Assembly: GCF_045679555.1 (NCBI RefSeq)
Contig: NC_092091.1
Coordinates: forward strand, 76,280,730-76,344,729
Reading direction: 5' to 3'
Length of the DNA: 64,000 nt
From: Salvelinus alpinus
Lineage: Eukaryota; Chordata; Actinopteri; Salmoniformes; Salmonidae
Position numbers and translations under genes: made by a program
Part shown: positions 1 to 9,841 of the stretch, piece after piece
Position numbering within the stretch: position 1 is the stretch's first letter
Layout of the letters: every line of letters begins with the position of its first letter
Notes under the pieces: model-generated
What the model was told of the DNA's origin: nothing
The model's database searches: none
What the model saw: the letters and a program-made list of their open reading frames with translations, nothing else

Positions 1-1081
1 GGTCATTGTCCTGCTGGAAGGTGAACCTCTGTCCCAGTCTCAAATATCTGGAAGACTGAAATAGGTTTTCCCTCAAAAAATTCCCTGTATTTAGCGCCAT
101 CCATCATTCCTTCAATTCTGACCAGTTTCACAGTCCCTGCCGTTGAAAGACATCCCCAAATCATGATGATGCCACCACCATGCTTCACTGTGGGGATGGC
201 GTTCTCAGGGTGATGAGAGGTGTTGGATTTGCGCTAGACATAGCGTTTTCATTGATGGCCAAAAAGCTCCCACATGCCTTTTGGCGAACACCAAATGTGT
301 TTGCTTATTTTTTCCTTTATTAAGCAATGACTTTTTTATGGCCACTCTTCCGTAAAGCCCAGCTCTCTGGAGTGTATGGCTTAAAGTGGTCCTATGGACA
401 GATACTCCAATCTCCGCTGTGGAGCTTTGCATCTCCTTCAAGGTTATCTTTGGTCTCTTTGTTGCCTCTCTGATTAATGCCCTACTAGCCTGATCTGTGA
501 GTTTTGGTGGGCGACCCTCTCTTGGCAGGTTTGTTGTGGTGCCATATTCTTTCCATTTTTTAACAATGGATTCAATGGTGCTCCGTGGGTTTTTCAAAGT
601 TTTGTATATTTTTTATAACCCAACCCTGATCTGTACTTCTCCACAACTTTGTCCCTGACCTTTGGAGAGCTCCTTGGTCTTCATGGTGCCGCTTGCTTGG
701 TGGTTCCCCTTGATTAAGGGTGTTGCAGACTCTGGGGCCATTCGGAACAGGTGTATATATACTGAGATCATGTGACACTTAGATTGCACACAGGTGGACT
801 TTAACTAATTATGTGACTTCTGAAGGTAATTGGTTGCACCAGATCTTATTTAGGAGCTTCATAGCAAAGGGGGTGAATACATATGCACGCACCACTTTTC
901 CGTTCTATTTTTTGTCCATTTTTTTTTACAAATCATTTTTTTCATTTCACTTCACCAGTTTGGTCTATTTTGTGTATGTCCATTACATGAAATCCCAATA
1001 AAAATCTATTTAAAATGACAGGTTGTAATGCAAAATAATAGGAAACTTGCCAAGGGGGATGAATACTTTTGCAAGGCACTG
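1..1081 (-). mobile_element. Tc1-like DNA transposon, right part, degenerate transposase
   Basis: The right terminal inverted repeat ends at CACTG followed by the target dinucleotide TA at 1082-1083. The equivalent element in the second duplication copy (22542-24122) shows both ends. On the minus strand, 205-597 encodes a Tc1 transposase N-terminal region with the helix-turn-helix part and a GRPPKL hinge. Positions 3-188 encode a later piece including [12 protein letters not shown], the segment around the second catalytic Asp. Frame shifts and stops separate the pieces, so the element is dead. Plain DNA transposon, cut by the window edge. Confidence 0.93.
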
Positions 1082-1224
1082 TATACGAGCAATTAGGGTT
1101 AAGTGTCTTGCTCAAGGTCACATCGACAGACTTTTCACCTAGCTCCGGGATTCAAACCAGCAACCTTTCGGTTACTGGGTCAACACACTTAACTGCTATG
1201 CTACCTACCTATAGGCTACCTGCC
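1082..1224 (-). mobile_element. tRNA-derived SINE, head half (copy 1)
   Basis: On the minus strand this reads as a SINE head with a tRNA-like B box (GGTTTGAATCCCGGAGC) and the text GTAACCGAAAGGTTGCTGG. The Tc1-like element to its left is inserted into it, and the other half of the SINE lies beyond the window. The complete split copy is at 22499-24265. The direct repeat GCTTT follows at 1225-1229. Confidence 0.75.
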
Positions 1225-1259
1225 GCTTTGATACTTGTAATCAATCAATACATAAAAAC

Positions 1260-1683
1260 TTTCATGACTCAAAGCGAGACCCAGATTCAGACACAGGAGG
1301 CAGATGGTTGGAGTCTTCCAATGTTTATTAATCCAAAAGGAGTAGGCAAGAGAATGGTCGTGGACAGGCAAAAGGTCAAAAACAGATCAGAGTCCAGGAG
1401 GTACAGCGTGGCAGACAGGCTCGTGGTCAAGGCAGGCAGAAAGGTCAGTCAGGTGGGTACAGAGTCCAAAAACAGGCAAGGTTCAAAACCAGGAGGACTA
1501 GAAAAAGGAGAAATAGTTGCAAAAATCAGAAGAACGGGAAAAACGCTGGTTGACTTGGAAAAACATACAAGACGAACTGGCACAGACAGGAAACACAGGG
1601 ATGAATACAGTGGGGAAAATAAGCGACACCTGGAGGGGGTGGAGACAATCACAGAGACAGGTGAAACAGATCAGGGCGTGACA
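1260..1683 (-). mobile_element. Solo LTR of an LTR retrotransposon (fossil, copy 1)
   Basis: A 424-base solo LTR that begins TGTCACGCCC on the minus strand and carries an AATAAA signal. It is flanked by the 5-base target repeat AAAAC (1255-1259 and 1684-1688), which fits a Ty3/Gypsy-type element. No internal region is present. The same LTR with the same target repeat occurs at 24301-24724, so the insertion predates the segmental duplication. The family call is from general resemblance to teleost Gypsy LTRs. Confidence 0.8.
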
Positions 1684-1817
1684 AAAACATAAAAGAACAA
1701 GTCTTTCCCAATCACTGTGAGAATAGATGGGGATCCCTGCTTCATTAAAACTAACACGGCTGGGTTTTGAATTCACAGCTAATGGAGAGAGAACTATTCC
1801 TTCATATCATCTATGAC

Positions 1818-1912
1818 ACCCTATTCCCTATATAGTGCTTTGTAATGCACTACTTTGCCAGGGCGTGCCATGGTTTCTCGACCAAAGTAGTGCACTATAT
1901 AGAGAATAGGGT
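1818..1912. repeat. Small foldback repeat (copy 1)
   Basis: Two 21-base arms, 1818-1838 and 1892-1912, are inverted copies of each other with one mismatch (core CTATATAGTGC / GCACTATATAG), separated by a 53-base loop. The same foldback lies just past the end of intact gene E at 40395-40457 and in the second duplication copy at 24859-24953. It therefore travelled as part of the gene E 3' flank. Confidence 0.7.
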
Positions 1913-1918
1913 ACCATT

Positions 1919-2593
1919 TAAGACTCACACGCTGCTCTCTCTATCTGTCTTTGTGTATGGTCTTCAGGTGTTTCTTCAGATAGCCAGGTGTAGGGTTTCT
2001 CCCCAATGTGGACCAGTTTGTGCCTCTTCAGATTATTGTAATCCAGAAAGCCCTTCCTGCAGTACGAGCACCAGTGTCTCTTCTCCCCGTGGTGCCACCT
2101 CAGGTGGACCTTCAGCTCCAGGCGCTTCGAGGATGCGTCGGATAATGAAGCGTTTGGCACAGATCAGGCAGACGAACAGTCGCACGCCGCTGTGTTTGGT
2201 CACACCAAAAGCGGTAGACGGTGGCCCTGTTGAAAGTAGTGGCCCTGCTGGTTGCCGTGGATGCAGTTTCAGGCCTTGAAGTTGGGGAAGTCCTTGCCGC
2301 AGGCAGAGCAGGAGGAGTGGCTATCTAAAGCGGCAGTGCTGCTCAGGACACGACCGCAGTCTGCGCACTGGTTCTTAGCGAGATGTTTCTGCTGAAACTG
2401 GGGAGACTTGGAGATGGAACGGCAACTACATCAGTTGTGATTGGCGGTACTGCCATGCCTGATGGAATGTTAGCGGGCACTGGGAAGACATGAAGCCAGA
2501 GCGAGGGCTGGCGGTGATAATGAAGGGGGTAGGTCGAGGGCTGGAGGGAGACCATTTAAAATGTAAAGCCGCCACTGCCACCGAACGAGGTCT
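1919..2593 (-). pseudogene. Decayed copy of the gene E last exon (copy 1)
   Basis: Minus-strand translation gives recognisable pieces of the gene E zinc-finger array, for example HLRWHHGEKRHWCSYC and GFLDYNNLKRHKLVH. The order matches 40500-41310. Large parts are missing: the last finger and the array centre have internal deletions, frames shift, and homology stops abruptly at a LINE tail at 2594. The small foldback downstream matches the one below gene E, so this was a genomic duplication rather than a processed copy. No complete finger array could be made. Confidence is high that this is a pseudogene fragment. Confidence 0.9.
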
Positions 2594-3452
2594 CAAATCA
2601 AATCAAATATTATTTGTCACATACACATGGTTAGCAGATGTTATTAATACGAGTGTAGCGAAATGCTTGTGCTTCTAGTTCCGACCATGCAGTAATATCT
2701 AACAAGTAATCTAACCTAACAATTTCACAACAACTACCTTATACACACAAGTGTGAAGGAATTAATAAGAATATGTACATAAAAAAATATATGAATGAGC
2801 GATGGCCGAACGGCATAGGCAAGATGCAGTAGATGGTATAGAGTACAGTATTTACATATGAGATGAGTAATGTAGGGTATGTAAACATTATATAAAGTGG
2901 CTGGTGATACATTTAGTACATACATTTTTCATTATTAAAGTGGCTAGAGATGAGTCAGTATGTTGACAGCAGCCACTCAATGTTAGTGATGGCCGTTTAA
3001 CATTCTGACAAAGCAAAAACAGGTTTTTAGAAATGTTAACACATTTCTTAAATACAAACCTGAAATATCAAATTTACATAAGTAAAATTTTCTGTTTTTC
3101 AGTCTCTCGGTCCCAGCTTTGATGCACCTGTACTGACCTCGCCTTCTGGATGATAGCGGGGTGAACAGGCAGTGGCTCGGGTGGTTGTTGTCCTTGATGA
3201 TCTTTTTGGCCTTCCTGTGACATCGGGTGGTGTAGGTGTCCTGGAGGGCAGGTAGTTTGCCCCCGGTGATGCGTTGTGCAGACCTCACTACCCTCTGGAG
3301 AGCCTTACGGTTGTGGGCGGAGCAGTTGCCGTACCAGGCGGTGATGCAGCCCGACAGGATGCTCTCGATTGTGCATCTGTAAAAGTTTGTGAGTGTTTTT
3401 GGTGACAAGTCGAATTTCTTCCGCCTCCTGAGGTTGAAGAGGCGCTGCTGCA
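2594..3452 (-). mobile_element. 5'-truncated LINE (CR1/L2-Rex-like), copy 1
   Basis: On the minus strand the last part of a reverse-transcriptase ORF reads FYRCTIESILSGCITAWYGN, followed by RKAKKIIKDNNHPSH and a run of 3' UTR. It ends at 2594-2610 in a short repeated tail (plus-strand CAAATCAAATCAAAT). The 5' truncation near 3452 is typical of LINE insertion. The element sits exactly where homology to gene E stops. A closely related copy is at 25638-26493. Confidence 0.88.
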
Positions 3453-4220
3453 GCAGCTCTGCTTTGCCAAGCGCAAGAAGTATGTGTGCCCTGACTTCTA
3501 CAGAGGTCATATCGCAGTAAATGCTGTACAGCCACTACAGACGTCTGATTAACCATGCTAAGCCTTTAAGGAACTTGATTTGGCCTCCACAGATATCCAG
3601 ATCATATTTTCAGATCAAGCATAAATATGATTTTACGGTTGGCTAATGCTAATAAGCTATGGTTAGCACTCAGCATCCTTAAGCTAGTGGGTGTCAGTCA
3701 GAGTTATTTAACAATATATTAAGTGGATGGGCAAGCTAAGGATGTTGATATAAGTCACGATATTAGGAAAAGTGTTTATTTCCAGCTAGTGTATGTGATG
3801 TGTTTTGTTTCTGTAGCTAGCTTGGCTGGCTAGTTCAGTAGCTACTGGCTGGCGAGCTAGCTGAGACCGAGAAGAGAGAATGTTTTTCTGACTGAAGCAC
3901 ATATCTTCTGACAGTGACACAGTGGACAGAAGCTGTCCACACCCTGTGGACAGAAGCTGAACTTTACTGAAACATTATAATTCACCCTGTTCAAAATCAG
4001 CAATGTTGACGTGGTAGAACTGACAAAATTAAATGAATCGTAGTCTTATTACCTTTTCCATTATACAAGCAAACATGTTTGGCTCATGTCTGTTATTTCC
4101 ATTCATTCCATATGTAACTATTTGTAAAAAATATATACATATATATATTTCATTAAGCTTTTATTTCTATTACTCTTTTTATTCAATTAGCTACATACTT
4201 CTATTGTTGTTGCATTGTCG
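3453..4220. other. No gene recognised
   Basis: This AT-rich stretch between two LINE pieces contains many CTAGCTAG-type words and no convincing reading frame or repeat end. It is duplicated at about 26494-27261. Confidence 0.5.
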
Positions 4221-4308
4221 AGAGGTTAACCTGCAAGTAAGCATTTCATTGCACTGAGTATTCCATGTATATGAGATGTATATGACAAATAAACTAACTT
4301 GAACTTGC
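4221..4308 (+). mobile_element. LINE 3' tail fragment
   Basis: The text GTAAGCATTTCATTGCACTG followed by GACAAATAAACTAACTTGAA is the 3' end commonly seen on teleost CR1/L2-Rex LINEs. Only about 90 bases remain. A similar tail with a coding part attached is at 22313-22387. Duplicated at 27262-27347. Confidence 0.6.
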
Positions 4309-5090
4309 TATGCGAATGACACTCTACTAATTTTCTCTTTTCCCCCCCTTCTGACACCCAGGTGGCGACACGTATCTCTGCGTGCCTGGCAGATATCTCA
4401 GCTTGGATGTCAGCCCACCACCTCAAGCTCTACAAGACAGAACTGCTCTTCCTCCCGGTTGACAACTCCAAAGTGTTGCAAAGAACCTTAGCGTGACCCT
4501 GTACAACACCCTGTAGTTCTCTGCAAACATCAAAGCAGTGACCTGCTCCTGCAGGTTCATGCTCTACAACATCCATAGAGTACGACCCTACCTCACACAG
4601 GAAGTGGCGCAGGTCCTATTCCAGGCACTTGTCATCTCCCGTCTGGACTACTGCAACTCTCTGTTGGCTGGGCTCCCTGCTTGTGTCATCAAACCCCTGC
4701 AACTTATCCAGAACACAGCAGCTCACCTGGTTTTCAACCTTCCACAGTTCTCACGTCACGCTCCTCTGCACACTCCAATGGCTTCCAGTCAAAGCTTGCA
4801 TCCACTACAATACCATGGTGCTTACCTACGGAACAGCAAGAGGAACTACCTCTCCCTACCTTCAGGCTATGCTCAAACCCTACACCCCAACCCGAGCACT
4901 CCGTTCTGCCACCTCAGGTCTCTTGGCCCTTAGCTCCCGCTCAGCCCAGTCGATGCTCGACTCTTTCCTGGCACCCCAATGGTAATACCATCTTCCCCCT
5001 GAAGCTAGGACAATAGAGTCCCTGCCCATCTTCCAAAAACATCTGAAACACTACCTCTTCAAACAGTATCTTAAATAATTATCCTCCTCA
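4309..5090 (+). mobile_element. LINE reverse-transcriptase fragment, copy 1
   Basis: Plus-strand translation gives the C-terminal half of a non-LTR reverse transcriptase. A YADDT-like catalytic box reading YANDT at the left edge is followed by ISRLDYCNSLLAGLP and PLQLIQNTAAHLVFNLP, then PYTPTRALRSATSGL. Frame shifts are present near 4490 and 4780. The family is the CR1/L2/Rex group, distinct from the LINE at 2594-3452. The copy at 27347-28135 has a slightly better preserved C-terminal end. Confidence 0.85.
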
Positions 5091-5097
5091 CCTCGAC

Positions 5098-5120
5098 CCC
5101 CCCCCCCCCTGTGCATTCTA

Positions 5121-5170
<50 letters not shown>
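5098..5170. repeat. Poly-C and (GT)n(GA)n microsatellite
   Basis: A run of C is followed by about 17 GT repeats and a short GA run. The whole stretch is absent from the second duplication copy, where flanking sequence is joined near 28140-28160. It is either an expansion or a deletion after duplication. Confidence 0.85.
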
Positions 5171-5273
5171 TGATTGAGTACTGTGGGATTATTTAATCAG
5201 TTTGGCTTATTGCACATGTCAGAGTCTATGGTTGAAGTTGTTGAGTGGTTTTTGGCAATACACTATAGATGTA

Positions 5274-6050
5274 CAGTACCTGTCAAAAGTTTGAACACAC
5301 CTACTCATTCAGGGGTTTTCTTCGTTTTTACTATTTTCTGATGATTGTGGAGGCCAGGTCTTCTGATGCAGCACTCCATCACTCACCATCTTGGACAAAT
5401 AGCTCTTACACAGCCTGGAGGTGTGTTGGGTCACTGTCCTGTTGAAAAACAAATGATAGTCGCAATAAGTGCAAACCAGATGGGATGAGAGCCAGTTTCA
5501 TCATAGCGCTTGATGGTTTTGCGACTGCACCTGAAGAAACTTTCAAAGTTCTTGACATTTTCCAGATTGACTGACCTTCACGTCTTAAAGTATTGCTGGA
5601 CTGTCATTTCTCTTTGCTTATTTGAGCTGTTCTTGCCACAATATGGAGTTGGTCTTTTACCAAATAGAACTATCGTCTGTATACCCCACCTACTTTGTCA
5701 CAACACAACTGATTGTCTCAAACGCATTAAGGAAAGAAATTCCACAAATTAACTTTTAAGAAGGCACACCTGTTAATTAAAATGCATTCCAGGTGACAAC
5801 CTCATGTAGTTGGTTGTGAGAATGCCAACAGTGTGCAAAGCTGTCATCAAGGCAAAGGGTGGCTACATTGAATAATCTCAAATATAAAATACATTTTGAT
5901 TTGTTAAACACTTTTTGGGTTACTAAATGATTCCACATGTGTTATTTAATAGTTTTGATGTTTTAACTATCATTCTACAATGTAGAAAATAGTAAAAATA
6001 AAGAAAAACCCTTGAATGAGTAGGTGTGTCTAAACTTTTGACTGGTACTG
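5274..6050. mobile_element. Internally deleted Tc1-like element (CAGTACC-TIR family), copy 1
   Basis: Left end CAGTACCTGTCAAAAGTTTG and right end reading CAAACTTTTGAC-like text to TACTG are inverted copies, flanked by TA at 5272-5273 and 6051-6052. At 777 bases it lacks most of the transposase. It belongs to the same family as 7314-8590, 35101-36242 and 59559-60972. Copy 2 is 28239-29017. Confidence 0.9.
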
Positions 6051-6053
6051 TAT

Positions 6054-6203
6054 GTGTTCCAGAGTAGAGTGTTCCAGAGGAGAGTGTTCCAGAGTAGAGT
6101 GTTCCAGAGGAGAGTGTTCCAAAGTAGAGTGTTCCAGAGGAGACTGTTCCAGAGTAGAGTGTTCCAGAGTAGAGTGTTCCAAAGGAGACTGTTCCAGAGT
6201 AGA
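6054..6203. repeat. 15-base minisatellite, 10 units
   Basis: Ten tandem units of GTGTTCCAGAGTAGA with alternating AGTAGA and AGGAGA endings start right at the end of the Tc1-like element. The second copy (29021-29095) has only five units, so the array changed length after duplication. It creates open frames on both strands by chance because the unit length is a multiple of three. Confidence 0.95.
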
Positions 6204-6559
6204 GAGACCCACACAGTAGTAACTGTACTTGAATACTGACAATGTCTGCTGTTGCAGGTGGGAAGATGCTAGTTAGTTACCTGAAAAATATTTAATCTCT
6301 CAATGTTCATCTTAAAGTGCACCAAATTCATGCATTTAGCTGTTGATATTACTTTTTTTGTTGGCAGCGGTTCTCCTCAACCCACACTTTCATATGAATC
6401 TACAATATATTAATATTTCCCCCAAAAAAGTACAGGGTTGATCAGAATTGGCCTATGTTGGTGATATGACTTATTCTTCTTTTATGGACTCGGCGCACAG
6501 TGCTTTGTGTGACGCATTGAGTGATGGCTGAGATAAATTGCTTCCCGTGTACATTTCCT

Positions 6560-6720
6560 GTCAATTTATACACAATAAATAAAGGTCGTCTTTTTAACTC
6601 GAATAAGGTAACGTTCCGACGTAGAATGTCCCACTACCCGACCCGTTGGTTTGTTTCCGGAAGTACATTTTTGGGGGGTGGATGCTTATTGTGTTGACTG
6701 GCTATCAAAGTAAGTGCCGA
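6560..6720 (+). promoter_or_regulatory. Candidate promoter of gene A
   Basis: This block about 300-460 bases upstream of the exon 1 ATG is conserved with the sequence upstream of orphan exon F (about 17215-17345, inverted). Surrounding sequence has diverged much more. It contains TCCCACTACCCGA and TTTCCGGAAGT, the latter an ETS-type CCGGAAGT motif found at many vertebrate promoters. Promoter function is inferred only from position and conservation. Confidence 0.35.
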
Positions 6721-7023
6721 GCCAACTACCATAGCCTTGCTTTCTCTCAATACCTCTGGTATTTGTATTTATACGAATAGCCTCATATACAGTAAATGCT
6801 ACATCTTATATCTCGAAATTATTTTTTAAAAATGCATTCGGTAGAGACCACAACATCCAACAGTAACGTTTGCTAGCATGCTAACACAGACAAAAGTGGT
6901 TTAGTTACCTGTATCTTTGCAGCTAATTTTAGCGATTTTTCCTTTTGATATACGGAATCGTAACACTGACCAACCTGAACAAAAATCTCTTAACTGTAGT
7001 TAGCTGCTCATAGACACTTTGCC

Positions 7024-9108
7024 ATGATGTCCGCAGCCATCATAACTTTCCAGTCTCAGCTCTCCGGAGTCATGGAGACGGTCCTTAAGTCAGCCATGTA
7101 CGAGATCACCAGGCTGGTGGAGGATAGTTTCCTGGAGGAGGTGTCCCGGAGCCGGGAACAGGTCGAGTCACTGAAGACGCGGCTGCAGTGGTCGGAGAAC
7201 AGAGAGGGAGGCCAGAGGGGGAAGTGTCGGGACTGTGGGAGAGCTGGCAAGGAAGGTGAAGAGATAAGCTTAGGAACTTCACAGACAGGTGAGAAGAGAG
7301 ACATCTAACGACACAGTACCAGTCAAAAGTTTGGACACACCTACTCATTCTAGGGTTTTTCATTATTTTTATTATTTTCTACATTGTAGAATAATAGTGA
7401 CATCAAAACTATGAAATAACACATGGAATCATGTAGTACCCCAAAAAGTGTTAAACAAATCAAAACATATTTTACATTTTAGATTCTTCAAACTAGCCGC
7501 TTTTAACAGCTTTGCACACGCTTGGCATTCTCTCAACCAGCTTCACTAGGAATGCTTTTCCAACAGTCTTGAAGGAGTTTCCACAAATGCTGAGCACTTG
7601 TCGGCTGCTTTTCCTTCACTCTGTGGTCCAACTCATCCCAAACCATCTCTATTGGGTTGAGTTCAGGTGTTTGTGGAGGCCAGGTCATCTGATGCAGCAC
7701 TCCATTACTCCCCTTCTTGGTCAAATAGCCCTTACACAGCCTGGAGGTGTGTTAGGTCATTGTCCTGTTGAAAAACAAATGATAGGCCCACTAAGCGCAA
7801 ACCAGATGGGATGACGTATCGCTGCAGAATGCTGTGTTAGCCATGCTGATTAAGTGTGCCTTGAATTATAAATAAATCACATACAGTGTCACCAGCAAAG
7901 CACCACCGTTACACCTCCTGGATGCTTCCCGGTGGGAACCACACATGCGGAGATCATCCGTTCACCTGCTCTGCGTCTCACGAAGACACGGCGGTTGTAA
8001 CCAAAAGTATCACATTTGGACTCATAAGACCAAAGGAAAGATTTCCACCGGTCTAATGTCCATTGCTCGTGTTTCTTGGCCCAAGCTGTCCTTTAGTAGT
8101 GGTTTCTTTGCAGCAATTTGACCATGAAGACCTGATTCACGCAGTCTCCTCTAAACTGTTGATTTTGAGATGTGTCTGTTACATGAACTCTGTGAAGCAT
8201 TTATTTTTTGGCTGCAATTTCTGTGGCTGTTAACTCTAATGAACGTATCCCCTGCAGTAGAGGCAACTCTGGGTTTTGCGACTGCACTTGAAGAAACATG
8301 AACAGTTCTTGAAATTTCCTGGATTGACTGACCTTCATGTCTTAAAGTAATAATTGACTGTCATTTCTCTTTGCTTATTTGAGCTGTTCTTGCCATAATA
8401 TGGACTTGGTCTTTCACCAAATAGGTCTGTCTTTTGCATACCTCCCCTACCTTTTCACAACACAACTGATAGGCTCAAATGCATTAAGAAGAAAATAAAT
8501 TCCACAAATTAACTTTTAATAAGGCACACCTGTTAATTGAAACCCGACCTCAACTGGAATGAGTATGTGTGTCCAAACTTTTGACTGGTTATATATATAT
8601 GGAGGCATCACTGAAGTGGGGCTGCTGTATTGTGTACGTTATATTCTTTGGTGATCACTGATCAGACAGTATTGGTTTAAGAAAAGAGTCAGTCATGGCT
8701 GGTGGTGGCATCTTAATAAGATGTTTCCTTTCCTTCATCTGATGTGAGGAGACTCCATTATCCACAATGTTACTTTCCTTTTACTCCAAATGAAATGTTC
8801 TCTTTGTTTACCTGTGGCCAGGTGTGGAGAGGGGGCGTGGCCTGAAGCAGGAGAAGGTACCAGGGGAGGAGTGGAGCAGCTGTGGGGGCGTGGCCAGGGA
8901 AACAACCTTCAATGATCTGGAGGAGGCTGAGGCCACCAGCCCTAAGAGAACCTCTGAGGTAGGTAGGGGACTGACTAAACACATGGAGGCTGAGGCCACC
9001 AGCCCTAGGAGAATCTCTGAGGTAGGTAGGGGACTGACTAAACACATGGAGGCTGAGGCCACCAGCCCTAGGAGAATCTCTGAGGTAGGTAGGGGACTGA
9101 CTAAACAC
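7024..9108 (+). CDS. Gene A: C2H2 zinc-finger family gene, exons 1-2 only, cut by assembly gap
   Basis: Exon 1 is 7024-7288: ATG start, donor CAG|GTGAGA, phase 1. It encodes MMSAAIITFQSQLSGVMETV and then a coiled-coil-like EEVSRSREQVESLKTRLQ stretch, a GKCRDCGRA motif and the end TSQTG. Exon 2 starts at 8822 after a CCAG acceptor and reads VERGRGLKQEKVPGEEWSSC up to a donor at 8958. Both match genes B and C. After exon 2 the 63-base repeat begins, and after three units there are Ns. Beyond the gap neither the rest of intron 2 nor exons 3 and 4 (the finger exon) are found before the next gene. The gene is therefore either truncated in the genome or mis-assembled at the repeat. As it stands it has no zinc fingers. 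Intron 1 holds a Tc1-like element only 25 bases after the donor. Confidence 0.8.
7314..8590 (-). mobile_element. Tc1-like element in intron 1 of gene A
   Basis: The ends CAGTACCAGTCAAAAGTTTG and its inverted copy bracket about 1.28 kb. On the minus strand, 7533-7724 encodes the transposase C-terminus, including WPPQTPELNPIEMVWDELDH with the third acidic catalytic region. The reading frame is broken, so it is inactive. It lies inside intron 1 of gene A, and the same insertion is in gene C (30220-31476), so it predates the duplication. Confidence 0.92.
8931..9108 (+). repeat. 63-base exon/intron-junction tandem repeat in gene A, 3 units then gap
   Basis: Three units (21 codons each) of the exon 2 end plus intron 2 start are seen before the N run at 9109. 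The first encodes SPKRTSE and the next two SPRRISE. Each unit carries GAG|GTAGGT. The gap most likely reflects failure to assemble the rest of the array. See 31809-32939 for the full array. Confidence 0.95.
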
Positions 9109-9208
9109 NNNNNNNNNNNNNNNNNNNNNNNNNNNNNNNNNNNNNNNNNNNNNNNNNNNNNNNNNNNNNNNNNNNNNNNNNNNNNNNNNNNNNNNNNNNN
9201 NNNNNNNN
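9109..9208. other. Assembly gap (100 Ns)
   Basis: Exactly 100 N bases, a conventional unknown-size gap. It lies inside a tandem repeat, and the sequence to its right does not continue intron 2 of the paralogue. Confidence 1.
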
Positions 9209-9841
9209 CTGACATACTGTTATGTTCAGCTCATAACTGTTTTCTTTCTTTCTGTCGTCTGGTGGTCAAAGCAAGTGTGTAAACAGTCTGGACAACCCCT
9301 CCCTCTCAGTCGCTGCCTCTTCTCTCTCCAGTTTCTGTTACCTCTCCCGGCTCTTACTGACACCTACCCATGAGCCCCCTCTCTTTCCATTTACTGTAAT
9401 CAACATCCTCACCCACTGAACACCGGACGTCCATGGATTTTGAAAAGTAGTTGAAATATGGTCAGTCCGCCCTGGCCTTGATTTTAACGTCCACAGACGT
9501 CGTTTTGGGGGCTGGTCCGGCCATGATTTCAACATCTACAGCCTTGATTTGGCCCAAACATAGACGTCCATGAGGCGTCCATTATTCTAATGTCCAAATC
9601 TACAACGAATCATAGACGTTTATGTTTCACAAGTTTGGACAGTACAGTAAAGAGCAAAGTTCAGTACAGTACATTTCACTACAGTAGAGCAGACTAGAGT
9701 AGTATAATGTACTATACTGTACAATAAAAAAAGTAACAATAGCTAGCTAACGACCTCCTTTTCCACATGGAAAAGACGGAGAGAGACTTGCTAGCTACGT
9801 TAGCTAGCTAGCTGGGATTTTCTACAAGGAATCTGCCTCCT
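9209..9841. other. Unassigned sequence right of the gap
   Basis: No gene is recognised. From about 9425 to 9640 the words GACGTCCA and TAGACGT recur, which suggests a degenerate repeat. Positions 9735-9815 are rich in TAGCTAGC. Nothing here matches the sequence expected after exon 2 of gene A. Confidence 0.4.

Larger units (their letters stand above)
1..9108. repeat. Segmental duplication, copy 1 (left edge outside window)
   Basis: This block matches 23044-32939 almost base for base, in the same order and orientation. Shared landmarks are the Tc1-like end, SINE, solo LTR, decayed zinc-finger exon, LINE fragments, a deleted Tc1-like element, a 15-base minisatellite, and exons 1 and 2 of a zinc-finger gene. 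The copies differ mainly by small indels: copy 1 has a (GT)n stretch near 5128 that copy 2 lacks, and ten minisatellite units against five. The block is cut at its left by the window edge and at its right by the assembly gap at 9109. Confidence 0.96.

Noticed and set aside
1069-1692. 207-codon open frame, repeated at 24110-24733
   Set aside because: It runs across a Tc1 end, a SINE head and a solo LTR in the antisense direction and has no protein-like features.
5975-6242. Open frames over the 15-base minisatellite
   Set aside because: They are a consequence of the repeat length and show no conservation.
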